Part shown: positions 41,901-51,330 of the stretch, in pieces
Layout of the letters: the number at the start of each line of letters is the position of its first letter
Numbering within the stretch: the first letter of the stretch is position 1
Translations under genes and position numbers: made by a program
The notes under the pieces: generated by a model
What the model was told of the DNA's origin: nothing
The model's database searches: none
The model's input: the letters and a program-made list of their open reading frames with translations, nothing else
Assembly (NCBI GenBank): GCA_013339895.1
Contig: JABACO010000021.1
Span: 4,334,016-4,398,015, forward strand
Reading direction: 5' to 3'
DNA: 64,000 nucleotides
Source: Ephydatia muelleri
Lineage: Eukaryota > Porifera > Demospongiae > Spongillida > Spongillidae

Positions 41901-43633
41901 TGTGGGTACTATTCTTGGTCGCAACATGTCAGGCCAACCTAATAATCCATGTCGAACTAATACTGTTCCAAGACCTATCCCGGAGAAGAAATGGTATGAA
42001 GTTGGGTATATTATGCACTGTTCCAATTGTATTTTATAAACCTTGTGCTTAGGTTTATGGAACCCATGGTTATAGTGTTGTTAGGAGGCATCCTGCCATT
42101 TGGATCTATCTTCATTGAAATGTAAGTTTTAATGTGTGATGACGATGATAGTATTATAAGATGGGTGTAAAAATCAAGTGTGTAAATAAATTAAATTAAA
42201 AGTATAAATTTCAGTGTGGATTCATGTTTCGCAAGTTCATGTTCCTCATTTTTTGGTGATTTCTTTGAGTTCCAGCTTACTTTTGGTAATATTCATGACA
42301 TACATGTACACACCTGTGGATATAATAATAGTTGTGTGGATTCGTGTTTCACAAATTATATGCAGTGTGCCATGTGTGTTACAGCATGGATACTATAGTA
42401 TCCATTGTTACAGTGCATGGTTTAATTTAATATGCGCATTTGTCAAATGATGATTCACTGGCACACATTCACATTTAAATAGTGACGTACAACACTGAAC
42501 AGTTAGAACACATTGTGGACCTATTGGGGATACCTCAGGGTTTTTATGTTATATTTATCATCATCCTTTTGTAAATGGCTGGGCCTGAGGTTTTCCATTG
42601 TAGTTGCATACATACAGTAGCCTGTGGGTGGAAGACTCTGATACCATACTTAGCACCAAACTAATAAAAATCTATATTTACGCATTCTTGGAGCAAGGGC
42701 TCTTTCTCTCAGTTCAATAATTCATCTAGAGAAATTGCTTGGTTTGGCAAGTCCATATTGTATGTGCATATTGTATGTGCATTGCATTTATGAAGGCATA
42801 ATAAAAATATCAAGCTTGTAACCTGACAATTTAACAACACAATTATTCTTTTTCAGGTACTTTATATTTACATCTTTTTGGCAATACAAGATATACTATG
42901 TTTTTGGATTCATGTTACTGGTCTACTTCATTCTGGTTATTGTGACTGTATGTGTCACAATAGTGAGCACCTACTTCTTATTAAACGCAGAAGACTATCG
43001 ATGGTATGTGAAAAAAGGTTGTGTGTACGTACATGTATAATCGAGATATGTACATATAGGCAACTAGTAAATTTGGCAATATGAATGGTAGCTAATAACA
43101 GTGAAGGTTGTAAGAAGTGTACAATGCTGAAAGATGATATGTCATTAATGTTTATACAATATCGCTGCATTGCTAAAGCTAGAACCTGCTTTCATGACTA
43201 AACTTCCTCTTGATAGTCATTGTCAAAATTAGTGCAAATCCTATTATTTGATGATTACAAGTTATTTAGGGGCTTTCAAATTTTCAGGCATTGGACTTGC
43301 TTCTGTTCGGGTGGATCTATTGGTATTTATGTATATCTGTATTCTATCTATTACTTCCTCTTCAAAACAAAGTGAGTATTATTGTTATACATGTATACAC
43401 AGTATTTAGAATTATAATCACATTTTCCCACAATAGAATGTATGGACTATTCCAGACAGTGTTTTACTTTGGATATATGGCACTCGGGAGTATTACCCTT
43501 GGCATTCTTTGTGGTATGGATTATGTTCATATGTTCTGCATGTAACTATGCAATTTTCTCCATAGGAACTGTTGGCTATGCTGGGACCAGTTATTTTGTA
43601 ACAAAGATGTATTCCACCGTGAAAATTGACTAA
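20942..43633 (+). CDS. TM9SF3: TM9SF3-type transmembrane 9 superfamily protein (nonaspanin), complete (17 exons)
   Basis: Nonaspanin of the Golgi/endosomal membranes, involved in membrane-protein sorting. Exons: 20942-21025, 21865-22060, 24623-24727, 24831-24848, 28051-28151, 30371-30445, 30879-30956, 33850-33981, 38786-38952, 41146-41240, 41663-41793, 41854-41993, 42053-42121, 42857-43003, 43288-43371, 43437-43513, 43566-43633. Total 1767 nt, 588 aa; human TM9SF3 is 589 aa. Signal peptide about 1-22 ([14 protein letters not shown]). Lumenal domain to about 219 ([54 protein letters not shown]). First membrane span from about 220 ([18 protein letters not shown]), cytosolic loop with [10 protein letters not shown] and [14 protein letters not shown], then eight further hydrophobic spans. 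The C-terminus TVKID fits the KxD/E COPI-binding Golgi-retention signal of the family. One exon is only 18 nt. The intron 41241-41662 has a GC donor. Several introns carry foldback elements. Confidence 0.95.
22201..22966. mobile_element. Complete large foldback element (~766 bp, two ~380-bp inverted arms)
   Basis: Ends begin GGAACGTTCTATACGAAAAT and are mirrored at 22947-22966. The two arms are near-perfect inverted copies meeting at the palindrome CGAGGACGTCCTCG (22581-22594). There is no coding sequence, so it is a non-autonomous MITE/foldback type. ATAT flanks both sides and may be a target duplication, but the context is too AT-rich to be sure. It is inserted in TM9SF3 intron 2. The start of this window (1-147) is the right end of a second copy. 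Confidence 0.9.
27421..27804 (-). other. Coding-like patch antisense to TM9SF3, unrecognised
   Basis: On the minus strand an open frame of about 69 codons starts at 27804 ([15 protein letters not shown], then [19 protein letters not shown]). Below it, about 27510-27400 reads as an acidic segment ([16 protein letters not shown]) that could be a second exon ending at a donor near 27397. The composition is more protein-like than its surroundings, but I recognise no family. It may be a nested gene or a decayed one inside the TM9SF3 intron. Confidence 0.25.
28759..29119. mobile_element. Foldback element core, ~170-bp inverted arms
   Basis: The left arm (28759-28935, with GGTTTCAAGCACAGTATCTC and ACAATGTCGAAGTTCGTTTT) is mirrored by the right arm (28952-29119) with scattered mismatches. 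The left flank contains GGGTCATTCCAT at 28448, the terminal word of the foldback at 37586-38615, so the full element may start there. I could not find the matching right end. TM9SF3 intron 5. Confidence 0.65.
33446..33472. repeat. Poly-A run (27 nt) flanked by ATGGATC direct repeats
   Basis: ATGGATC precedes the run and repeats right after it. It may be a remnant of a retroposition event, or a slippage product. TM9SF3 intron 7. Confidence 0.75.
34068..34400. mobile_element. Small degenerate foldback element
   Basis: AGCTTTTTGCCACC...TTGGCTGATTTTTATTTT at 34068-34110 is mirrored by AATAATCAGCCAAAGC...GGCAAAAAGCT near 34363-34400. GGGTCATTC lies just outside on the left (34043), as in neighbouring foldbacks. 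The same inner words occur at about 28460-28500. TM9SF3 intron 8. Confidence 0.6.
35749..36790. mobile_element. Foldback element with GGGTCATT ends, ~1.04 kb
   Basis: The ends CTGGGTCATT / AATGACCCAG are mirrored, and the inverted arms extend over almost the full length. Shared words on both arms include CATTAGTATACCCTAAGT, CAAAATGGCTGCTACTTTTC and AATAAAGATTAACAC-type sequence; the centre lies near 36270. There is no coding capacity. TM9SF3 intron 8. Confidence 0.85.
37586..38615. mobile_element. Foldback element with GGGTCATTCCATTAT ends, ~1.03 kb
   Basis: The terminal inverted repeat GGGTCATTCCATTAT (37586) is matched by ATAATGGATTGACCC (38601-38615). Arms of about 240 bp share TTGTCTTTGGATGAATCTTACTTG and AATAAACTGCACTGAATGA, each seen in inverted form on the right. 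A nested GC-rich hairpin (GATCCATCAGCTCACCCGAC) at 38301-38345 is repeated in part at 38394-38413. No transposase. TM9SF3 intron 8. Confidence 0.85.
39838..40149 (-). pseudogene. TTF-type zinc-finger (hAT-related) gene fragment
   Basis: An open frame of 103 codons on the minus strand contains [20 protein letters not shown], then [20 protein letters not shown]. The pattern W-(x)n-C-x2-C...GRRNFSD resembles the TTF/BED-like zinc finger found at the N-terminus of hAT-derived transposases and C17orf113/ZNF862-like proteins of invertebrates. It stops without the transposase core. A second unrecognised frame (117 codons) lies just upstream at 40180-40533. Antisense inside TM9SF3 intron 9. I read it as a remnant or one exon of a nested gene. 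Confidence 0.4.
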
Positions 43634-43805
43634 CTACAGTGTTGATAATGCCTTTTGTAGATATTCACATGACGTTTTGAGACAATTGGCATGTAACATT
43701 TGTTGTGTGCAACTGTACAACATAAAGTAACTATTTTCGTCATCTGAAGGGAACAGTGGCCTGTTTGCATATACAGTAAATGATGGATGATATAGTAATG
43801 TTGCA
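43634..43805 (+). other. TM9SF3: TM9SF3 3' flank, likely 3' UTR
   Basis: AT-rich sequence following the TM9SF3 stop with no coding signature. No canonical poly-A signal is obvious before the repeats begin. The first AATAAA downstream is inside the hairpin at 44098-44103. Confidence 0.4.
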
Positions 43806-44600
43806 AATGCTGTAAATGAGCTCAGATATTTGGTTAGATTGCATAAACAATCATTGTGCAAAATGATTTCTTAGTGTTGTAATACACTCAGAACCTGTGA
43901 GAATTTTCTTACAATCATGGCATTATTTAATGTGCAGTATGGTAAACAACCGGTTGGCTTTATTGGAACAGGGGGGTCCAAAGTGGTAGAAGACTAGAGG
44001 TAGGGGTTTGAAACCAATTCTATGTATCAGTACACAAAGATGAATGAGGTTCAAACCCCTACCTCTAGGTTTCTACCACTTTGGACCCCCCTGTTCCAAT
44101 AAAGCCAACCAGTTCTAATTTGGCAGTTTACCTTATCTCATCAGTTACTTATCATAAGCAATAGTTGTGCAAAAAACGATATGACACTCAGAACGTCATG
44201 GAAATATGCTTCCAGTCATTGCATTATTAATTTGCAGTATCCATCTCAAGATAAACACTATTGTGCATTGTCGCTTATCGTAAGCAATGGTTGTGCAAAA
44301 TGATTTCTTAGCAGATTTGCTAAATTAATATGCATGCGAATATCCATCTCATGATCAGTTGTGCGATACTTATCATAAGCATGCGTTGTATGCAAAATCA
44401 ATTCAGAGTGTTGTAATACACTCAGAATCTTGTTGGAATATGCTTACAATTGTTGCTAAATTAATATGCAGTAATATACACAGCTGTGCAATGTAGCTTA
44501 TCATAAGCAGAGATATAATATATAATCTCTGTCATAAGCAATCGCTGTGTACAAAATGCATGATATCTTAGTGTTGTATGAACTCACGAACCTCGGTGCA
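43806..44600. repeat. Degenerate ~120-130-bp satellite units after TM9SF3
   Basis: About five diverged units share 'gcataagcaatnnttgtgca', 'aaaatgatttcttagtgttg', 'aatacactcagaacct' and 'ttgcattattaatntgcagtat' (around 43842, 44150, 44275, 44390 and 44530). One is split by the hairpin at 43952-44110. The TTATCATAAGCAA and TTGTGCAA words link these units to the satellites at 48300-64000. Confidence 0.6.
43952..44110. mobile_element. Near-perfect hairpin repeat, ~60-bp arms
   Basis: GGTTGGCTTTATTGGAACAG at the left is exactly mirrored at the right (ending CCAATAAAGCCAACC at 44110). The arms continue through the GGGGGGTCCAAAGTGGTAGA section and enclose a loop of about 40 bases near 44015-44045. 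The right arm contains AATAAA (44098-44103). It is inserted in the satellite-like units. Non-coding MITE type. Confidence 0.85.
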
Positions 44601-44628
44601 TTACAGCGGATTGCGGCACTCGTGGTCG

Positions 44629-44680
44629 GGGGGGGGGGGGGGGGGGGGGGGGGGGCGGGGGGGGGCGGCGGCGGCAGCTG
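44629..44680. repeat. Poly-G tract with C interruptions, then GCGGCGGC
   Basis: More than 35 G in near-continuous runs, followed by a CCCCCC stretch at 44690-44702. It has G-quadruplex potential and could also be a point of assembly uncertainty. Confidence 0.85.
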
Positions 44681-44875
44681 GGGTATACCCCCCCTCCCCC
44701 CCTCTAAATAAGAAATTAAACTTCATAGTTCAAGGGGTTTTGAGCATGACTTAAAAGTCGCGCTGATGATAATATAATGAGCTACCGCGCGTGCTGAAGT
44801 AACGTGATAACAGTATAAAGCGGCCGGCTGGGGCTTCGCCCTAGACCCCTCCTCTTTTACGTATGCATCACCGTG

Positions 44876-44989
44876 GTCTCGTACCCAGACCCACATCGCA
44901 GCTGCGGATGGATTACATCACCACTACGCGCTATTAGCGTAGCGGTGATGTAGTCATCCGCAGCTGCGATGTGGGTCTGGGAACGAGAC
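44876..44989. mobile_element. GC-rich hairpin repeat, ~50-bp arms
   Basis: GTCTCGTACCCAGACCCACA at the left is mirrored by TGTGGGTCTGGGAACGAGAC at the right; the arms run through ATCGCAGCTGCGGAT and meet at a short loop near GCGCTATTAGCG (44928-44939). One base is inserted in one arm. No coding potential. It is a MITE or an extruding inverted repeat. Confidence 0.8.
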
Positions 44990-45240
44990 TAGTACGGCCC
45001 ATTAATCAGCAGCATTTCATCTAGTGGTTTTCACCACCCTGATCGTGACCGATTGAAAGCAACGCCCCTCCCCGCCGACAGAACCACCACTTTCGATTCC
45101 AAACCAAAACTCCGACAACCGCGCCGATTGTCTGGCCCTTTCCGCAAGTGAACAAAATTCTCAATGTTGGGTCCAGTGTTGCCGCGGCTGACTAATTGGA
45201 ACAAGTCCCGGACGGCCGGCTACCGGATTAGACCCCTAAA

Positions 45241-46592
45241 CAGCCTTTGATGCAATCAATGGTATTCCGTAACTGTCTCTCAACCTCTGCTTTTGTCTCT
45301 CAAGAGCAGTCAGTCTATTAGAGTGTTACACACACACAAGATACGTACGTATATCATACATCCATGTGTGCCTGTATGCATCCCCAATTTGAAGATACAT
45401 ACCTGTATGTACATTACTATTCAAACCTCATGTACACAACCTAAACAGTGTATTGTTCTGCTATGTGCATGACAATATGAGAGAAAGTTTCGGGTCCACT
45501 AAATCGACCTCTCCAAATGAATTCAGGGAGGTAGGTATCAAACAGATTTGAATGCATAGTCCTCTCTTCTCTCATGAAACGCTTACAGGAGCTCCACATC
45601 GCTTCTACACCCTGTGTGTGCGCCTGTAGCCGGGTCCACAAAGTGAAGTGAGTGGTTGACAGTCTCATGTGACATACCGGTGGTTGCTGTGATTCTACTG
45701 TATGCCTTCCATTCATCGCTGTAGATGATACTGCCAGGACGAATGTGCTGCTGGATGAGAGGGAGGAGTGTGGCAGCATCTCTGCGATTGACCTCGACTA
45801 GGAAGCCCAGTTATTCTCTTTGTTCCTCCAAACACCCTGTGACCTTCCACCTGCCTGCCTCGGTTATACTTTCTCTTCCCAAACTTGCTCTCATCAATTT
45901 CTACTTCCACTCCTAGTCCTCCAATGATGGTTGGGTGATGAATAAAATACTGAGCATAGACATCACAAATAAAATTGTACCAGTCCACGGCCATTTGGGC
46001 AGCAACCTGTTTAAAGCAGACATGTATGTAGATGGATGTATAAAGCACATGTTATAGCCTTACTTCAATTTCTTCCTTCATTTTGACAAGGGGTGTCTTT
46101 ACAGACCAGAGATACACCATTCTCATAATCTTTTCTATACCCAATTTACTTCCTGTAATGGATAAAAGGCCAGGATAAAGAAACTGCATAAGACTCATGC
46201 ATGTAAATTAAGCCATTTCATAAAATAAAATGTACCTTCAAAAAAAGTCCCTGAACGCAGAGCCACTTCCAGCCTGCAACCCTTCCTTGGGCATCTCCAT
46301 CCCATTTCCTCTTTATTCACTGCTTTCCTCTTCACGAGGTGCATTTCCCGTCCACATTTCGGGCAGCTTTTCCTCTCTGCAAGGAGTTTGTGTCGCTGGC
46401 ACCAATGCACCGTGGATTCGACGTCAGACAATGCTCTGCAGAGATCCCTATACGTGATGTGGTCAACCAACCACTGTGGCAACTGAGCTTGAGCCATCTC
46501 ACGCTGAAATGTAGCTTATTCTTTTAGCTCACCTTTTATACACCAGAAATTGAGAAACAGTTACGGGACACCGTTGATTGCATCGAAGGCTG
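45241..46592 (-). mobile_element. Merlin-type (IS1595/ISXO2-like) DNA transposon, ~1.35 kb
   Basis: Terminal inverted repeats of about 45 bp: CAGCCTTTGATGCAATCAAT at 45241, matched by the complement of ATTGCATCGAAGGCTG ending at 46592, with about 80-90% agreement through CGTAACTG. The pair brackets a transposase gene on the minus strand. I found no convincing target-site duplication. Merlin elements are eukaryotic relatives of bacterial IS1016/IS1595 elements. Confidence 0.75.
45441..46497 (-). pseudogene. Merlin/ISXO2-like DDE transposase, spliced and frameshifted
   Basis: Cut-and-paste transposase that would act on the flanking inverted repeats. Inferred exons: 46497-46236, 46152-46064, 46006-45441 (about 305 codons). 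The N-terminal part has a zinc ribbon (CPKC ... CPRKGC) and LRSGTFFEG. The middle has the first catalytic Asp in VEIDESKFGKRKYNRGR and HRVFGG. Further on, IIYSDEW carries the second Asp and QGVEAMW the final acid. Reading frame is lost twice in the last exon: near 45806 (after GGTKRIT, as if 2 bases were lost or 1 gained) and in the CACACA run near 45615. The family motifs therefore lie in three frames, and I read it as inactive. Both introns have normal GT-AG ends. Confidence 0.75.
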
Positions 46593-46621
46593 TTAATTGA
46601 GTTGTTGATTGGTTATTAATT

Positions 46622-46635
46622 GGGGGGGGGGGGGG
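46622..46635. repeat. Short poly-G run next to the Merlin end
   Basis: About 14 consecutive G just outside the right inverted repeat. Context only. Confidence 0.8.
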
Positions 46636-46779
46636 TAGAAAAGAACCGGCTAAGGCGGAAAATGGGCGGAACAAAGAAGTTATGGAAATTTATTTTGGAA
46701 TATGTGAATATGTGCATTAACTCTGCACAGCTGTATATCCGTAACACGAACCGAACACATCATGCACCTACCTATACAC

Positions 46780-47512
46780 CGAATTTGATGCGATTTTGAT
46801 TGCTCCTATCTGAAGCTGTGGAGGTTTAAAACCCCATGGGGTATCTGACCTCGTAACGTCTGCACTGCTTGTGCAATTACACACAGAGAATGGTGTATTA
46901 TGGAAGCCGATAGCATTAACCGTTCGGCGATTCAAACGCGATGCATTTTATAACGTTTTAGGGACAGTTTCCGCGAAAATTGCCCCACGGTTAAAATGTT
47001 ATAAAAATGCATCGCGTTTGAATCGCTATAACTTCCCAACGGATAACGCTATCGACTTCTATTTTCAAAACTTCATACTACACCATTTCACTATGAAGTG
47101 TTGAAAATAGGAAGTCGATAGCGTTATCCGTTGGGAAGTTATAGCGATTCAAACGCGATGCATTTTTATAACATTTTAACCGTGGGGCAATTTTCGCGGA
47201 AACTGGGACAGTTTCCGCCCCACGGTTAAAATGTTATAAAAATGCATCGCTGGTGAATCGCTATAACTTCCCAACGGATAATGCTATCGACTTCCTATTT
47301 TCAACACTTCATAGTGAAATGGTGTTGTATGAAGTGTTGAAAATAGGAAGTCGATAGCGTTATCCGCTGGGAAGTTATAGCGATTCAAACGCGATGCATT
47401 TTTATAACATTTTTAACCGTGGGGCAATTTTCGCGGAAATTGCCCCACGGTTAAAATGTTATAAAAACACTTCATACTACACCATTTCACTATGAAGTGT
47501 TGAAAATATGAA
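46780..47512. mobile_element. Cluster of nested multi-arm foldback elements
   Basis: At least five alternating copies of one arm (GGGACAGTTTCCGCGAAAAT, CCACGGTTAAAATGTTATAA, ATGCATCGCG, TAACGCTATCGACTTCCTAT, ACTTCATACTACACCATTTC) run + - + - + between about 46909 and 47512. A leading partial piece (46790-46865) carries the 'gctcctatctgaag...ggtatctgacctcgtaacgt' module of the 22201-22966 family. The whole can fold into several alternative hairpins. A clean single copy lies at 48737-48986. No coding capacity. Confidence 0.8.
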
Positions 47513-47542
47513 GTAGAAGCGATGTGGAGCTCCTGTAAGCGT
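47513..47542 (+). pseudogene. 30-bp exact fragment of the Merlin transposase
   Basis: The bases from GTAGAAGCGATGTGG to AGCTCCTGTAAGCGT equal the complement of 45579-45608, coding for part of VEAMWSSCKR around the last catalytic acid. It is in the opposite orientation to the transposon and directly follows the last foldback arm. Confidence 0.8.
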
Positions 47543-47679
47543 CCCATATCCGTGATGTGTAAAGTGTCTCAAATAACTATAGGAATATAATAAAATACAA
47601 CGCCGACACTGATACTTAAAAGTAAGCACTAATAGACATCCAATTGATATTTATTGTATGAATACATCGAAAGCGAATA

Positions 47680-47980
47680 CAGTATACCTACCCCTATATA
47701 TCAACCCCCCTAGACCATGGGGTTGATATGAGGGTACAGTACTTGTGGGAAAATATGCCCTATTCATAGTGATGTTAGGCTAGGTTTCTGTGTTCCTAGC
47801 GATCCACAGCTAATGAGTTCACTTTCAAAAGTGAATCTCATTAGCTGTGGGTTGAGGCGATCGCTAGGAACATTTGTGAATCTCATTAGCTGTGGGTTGA
47901 GGCGATCGCTAGGAACACAACATCACTATGAATAGTGCATATTTTCCCAAGGGTGGGTTGATATAGGGGTAGGTACTGTA
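47680..47980. mobile_element. Foldback element with internal duplication, ~300 bp
   Basis: CAGTATACCTACCCCTATAT (47680) is mirrored near 47961-47980. The inner arms are built on TGTTCCTAGCGATC...CAGCTAATGAG. The right arm is duplicated: 'gaatctcattagctgtgggttgaggcgatcgctaggaaca' occurs twice, at about 47833 and 47878. Non-coding. Confidence 0.8.
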
Positions 47981-48044
47981 AGACATGCATTATAAAATTT
48001 CCAGTACGCGCAATAGACTTGCGTTGAAATGTATGGCTACACGA

Positions 48045-48195
48045 CAGATACTCCTATTCTCAGTGCGTAAGAAGCAATGTATAGAGGACATTTCAGACTT
48101 CTGGAATATAAAACAAAACTCCATGTCAGATACTCCAATTCTCAGTGCGTAAGAAGCAATGTGTAGAGGACATTTCAGACTTCTGGAATATATAT
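48045..48195. repeat. Tandem duplication, 82-bp unit x2
   Basis: CAGATACTCC(T/A)ATTCTCAGT plus GCGTAAGAAGCAATG starts at 48045 and 48127; the copies differ at a few bases. Confidence 0.85.
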
Positions 48196-48299
48196 AAAAT
48201 TAAAAAAACATGTGTTAGGTCCCTTTTCGCGAAAACGATCTAAAAATTGGTTACGGCATGTAGTTTCAAACCCAGACGTGCTTACAGTACGACATCACG

Positions 48300-51200
48300 T
48301 ACATCCGCTGTACGTGATGTCATAGTTGAATAACACAGATATCACTTTGTACAACGATTGCCTATGATAAGAAGCAACATTGCACAAATGATATAGGATG
48401 AGAAGAGCATAATTACAAATCAATGATGGCAAGAATATTGGTTTTGAATAAAATACCGTATTCAAATATCCTTTTGAACAACGATTGCCTATGAAAATCA
48501 ACATTGCACAAATGTGTTTATAATAGGATGGGTAGTGCACAATTACAAATCAATAAAAGCAAGAACATTCCTACTTCGTTCTGAATGAAATACCATATTC
48601 AGATATAACTTTGAATAAAGATTGCTTATAAAAATCAACATTGCACAAATGTGTTTATCATAGGATGGGTGTGCACAATTACAAATCAATGATGGCACGA
48701 ATATTCGTTCTTAATTATGACTGAAATAGAATATTTGGGACAGTTTTCGCGAAAATTGCCCCACGGTTAAAATGTTATAAAAATGCATCGCGTTTGAATC
48801 GCTAAAACTTCCCAACGGATAACGCTATCGACTTCCTATTTTCAACACGTCATACTACACCATTTCACTATGATGTGTTGAAAATAGGAAGTCGATAGCG
48901 TTATCCGTTGGGAAGTCTTAGCGATTCAAACGCGATGCATTTTTATAACATTTTAACCGTGGGGCAATTTTCGCGGAAACTGTCCCATTTAGATATAACT
49001 TTGCACAACGGTTAAATATGATAAGCAACATTGCACAAATGTGTTTATCATAGCTAGGATGCATGGGTATGGCACAATTACAAATCCATGACGGCAAGAA
49101 TATTCCCACTTGGTCCTTACTGAAATACAATGTTTAGATATGATAAGAAACTTGGCACAAATGGATAGGATGGGTAGTGCACATCAAAGGCAAGAATATA
49201 CGAAAAGCAACATTACACAAATGTGTTTATCTTAGGATACAATTACAAATCAACGATGGCAAGAATATTCCTACTTGGTTCTGAATGAAATACCATATTC
49301 AGGTATCAATTTGAACAACTAATGTTCGTGATAAGGAACATTGCACAAATGTGTTTATCATAGGATGCATGGGTATGGCACAATTACAAATCCATGGCGG
49401 CAAGAATATTCCCACTTGAACCTTAATTAAATACAATGTTTAGATATGATACGAAACTTGGCACACATGGATAGGATGGGTAGTGCACAATAACAAGTCA
49501 TCGAAGGCAAGAATATACGAAAAGCAACATTACACAAATGTGTTTATCTTAGATGGGTAGTGCACAATTACAAATCAACAATGGCAAGAATATTCCTACT
49601 TGGTTCTGAATGAAATACCATATTCAGGTATCAATTTGAACAACGATTGCTCATGATAAGGAACATTGCACAAATGTGTTTATTATGGATGGGTAGTGCA
49701 CAATTACAAATGGACCATGACGGCAAGAATATTCCTACTTGACAATCTTTAGGTAGCACTTCGCACAACGATTGCTTATGATAAGCAACATTGCACAAAT
49801 GTGTTTATCATAAGATAGGTAGTGCACAATTTCAAATCAATGATGCCAAGCATATTCCTAATTAGTTCTGAATAAAATACCGTATTCAGATATCACTTTG
49901 AATAACGATTGCCTATGACAATCAACATTGCACAAATGTGTTAATAATCGGTTGGGTAGTGCACAATTACAAATCAATGAAGTTCCTACTTGGTTCTGAA
50001 TGACTTTGCACAACAATTGCTAATGATAAGCAACATTGCACGAATGTGTTTATCATAGGATGGGTAGTGCACAATTACGGATATCACTTTGCACAACGAT
50101 TGCTAAAGATAAGCACTATTGCAGAAATGTGTTTATCATAGGATGGGTAGTGCACAATTACAAATCAATGATGGCAAGAATATTCCTACTTGGTTCTGAC
50201 TGAAATTTAATGTTTAGATATGATAAGCAACATGGTACAAAGTTCTGAATGATATACTGTATTCAGATATCACTTTGAACAACGATTGCATATGAAAATT
50301 AATATTGCACAAATGTGTTTATCATAGGATTGGTAGTGTACAACTACTAATCAATGATGGTGGGAATATTGCCACTCCGTTCTCACTGAAATACAATGTT
50401 CAGATATCACTGTAAACTGCGATTGCCTATAAAAATCAACATTGCACAAATGTGTTTATTATAAGATGGGTAGTGCACAATAACAAATCATGGATTGCAA
50501 GAATTATCAAACTTGATTCTGACTGAAATAAAATATTTAGATATCACTTTGCACAACGATTGTTAATGATTAGCAACATTGCACAAATGTGTTTATCATA
50601 GGATGGGTAGTGCACAATTACAAATCAATGATGGCAAGAATATTCCTACTTGGTTCTGACTGAAATTAAATGTTTAGATATGATAAGCAATCTGGTACAA
50701 AATTCTGAATGAAATAGCGTATGCAGATATCACTTTGAACAACGATTGCATATGAAAATCAATATTGCACAAATGTGTTCATCATAGGATTAGTAGTGTA
50801 CAATTACAAATCAATGATGGTGGAAATATTGCTACTCCGTTCTCACTGAAATACAGTGTTCAGATATCACTTTGAACAATGATTGCCTATAAAAATCGAC
50901 ATTGCAAAAATGTGTTTATTATAAGATGGGTAGTGCACAATTACAAATCATTGATGGCAAGAATTTTCCTACTTGATTCTGACTGAAATAAAATATTGAT
51001 ATCACTTTGCCAACGATTATAATTAGTAACATTGCACGAATGTGTTTATCATAATCCGATGGGTAGTGCACAATTATTAATCAATGATGGCACGAATATT
51101 CGTTCTTGGTTAAGACTGAAATAGATATCACTTTGCACAACGATTGCATTTCATAAGCAACATTGCACACATGTTTATTATAATGAGTATTGCATAATCA

Positions 51201-51330
51201 TTGATGGCAAGTAAATTCCTACTTGATTCTGCATTAAAAAACTGTAATCAGATATACTTTGAACAACGATTGCTTATGAAATCAACATTGCACGAATGTG
51301 TTTATCATAGGACGGGAAGTGAACAAAACG
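48300..51330. repeat. Degenerate ~140-150-bp satellite (about 20 units)
   Basis: Units share 'cactttgaacaacgattgcttatgataagcaacattgcac', 'aaatgtgtttatcataggatgg', 'gtagtgcacaattacaaatcaatg', 'atggcaagaatattcctacttggttctgaatgaaatac' and 'atattcagatat'. Indels are frequent and some units are much shortened. The core TGCTTATGATAAGCA is the same palindromic word, on the other strand, as in the 42-bp satellite that follows. The array is interrupted by the foldback element 48737-48986. No gene is seen in it. Confidence 0.85.
48737..48986. mobile_element. Clean single foldback MITE, 250 bp
   Basis: The ends GGGACAGTTTTCGCGAAAAT and ATTTTCGCGGAAACTGTCCC are inverted. The arms are almost identical over their full length and meet near 48858. 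Same family as the cluster at 46909-47512. It is inserted in the ~145-bp satellite. Confidence 0.9.

Noticed and set aside
45725-46527. Plus-strand open frames opposite the Merlin transposase
   Set aside because: They are antisense shadows of the transposase exons.
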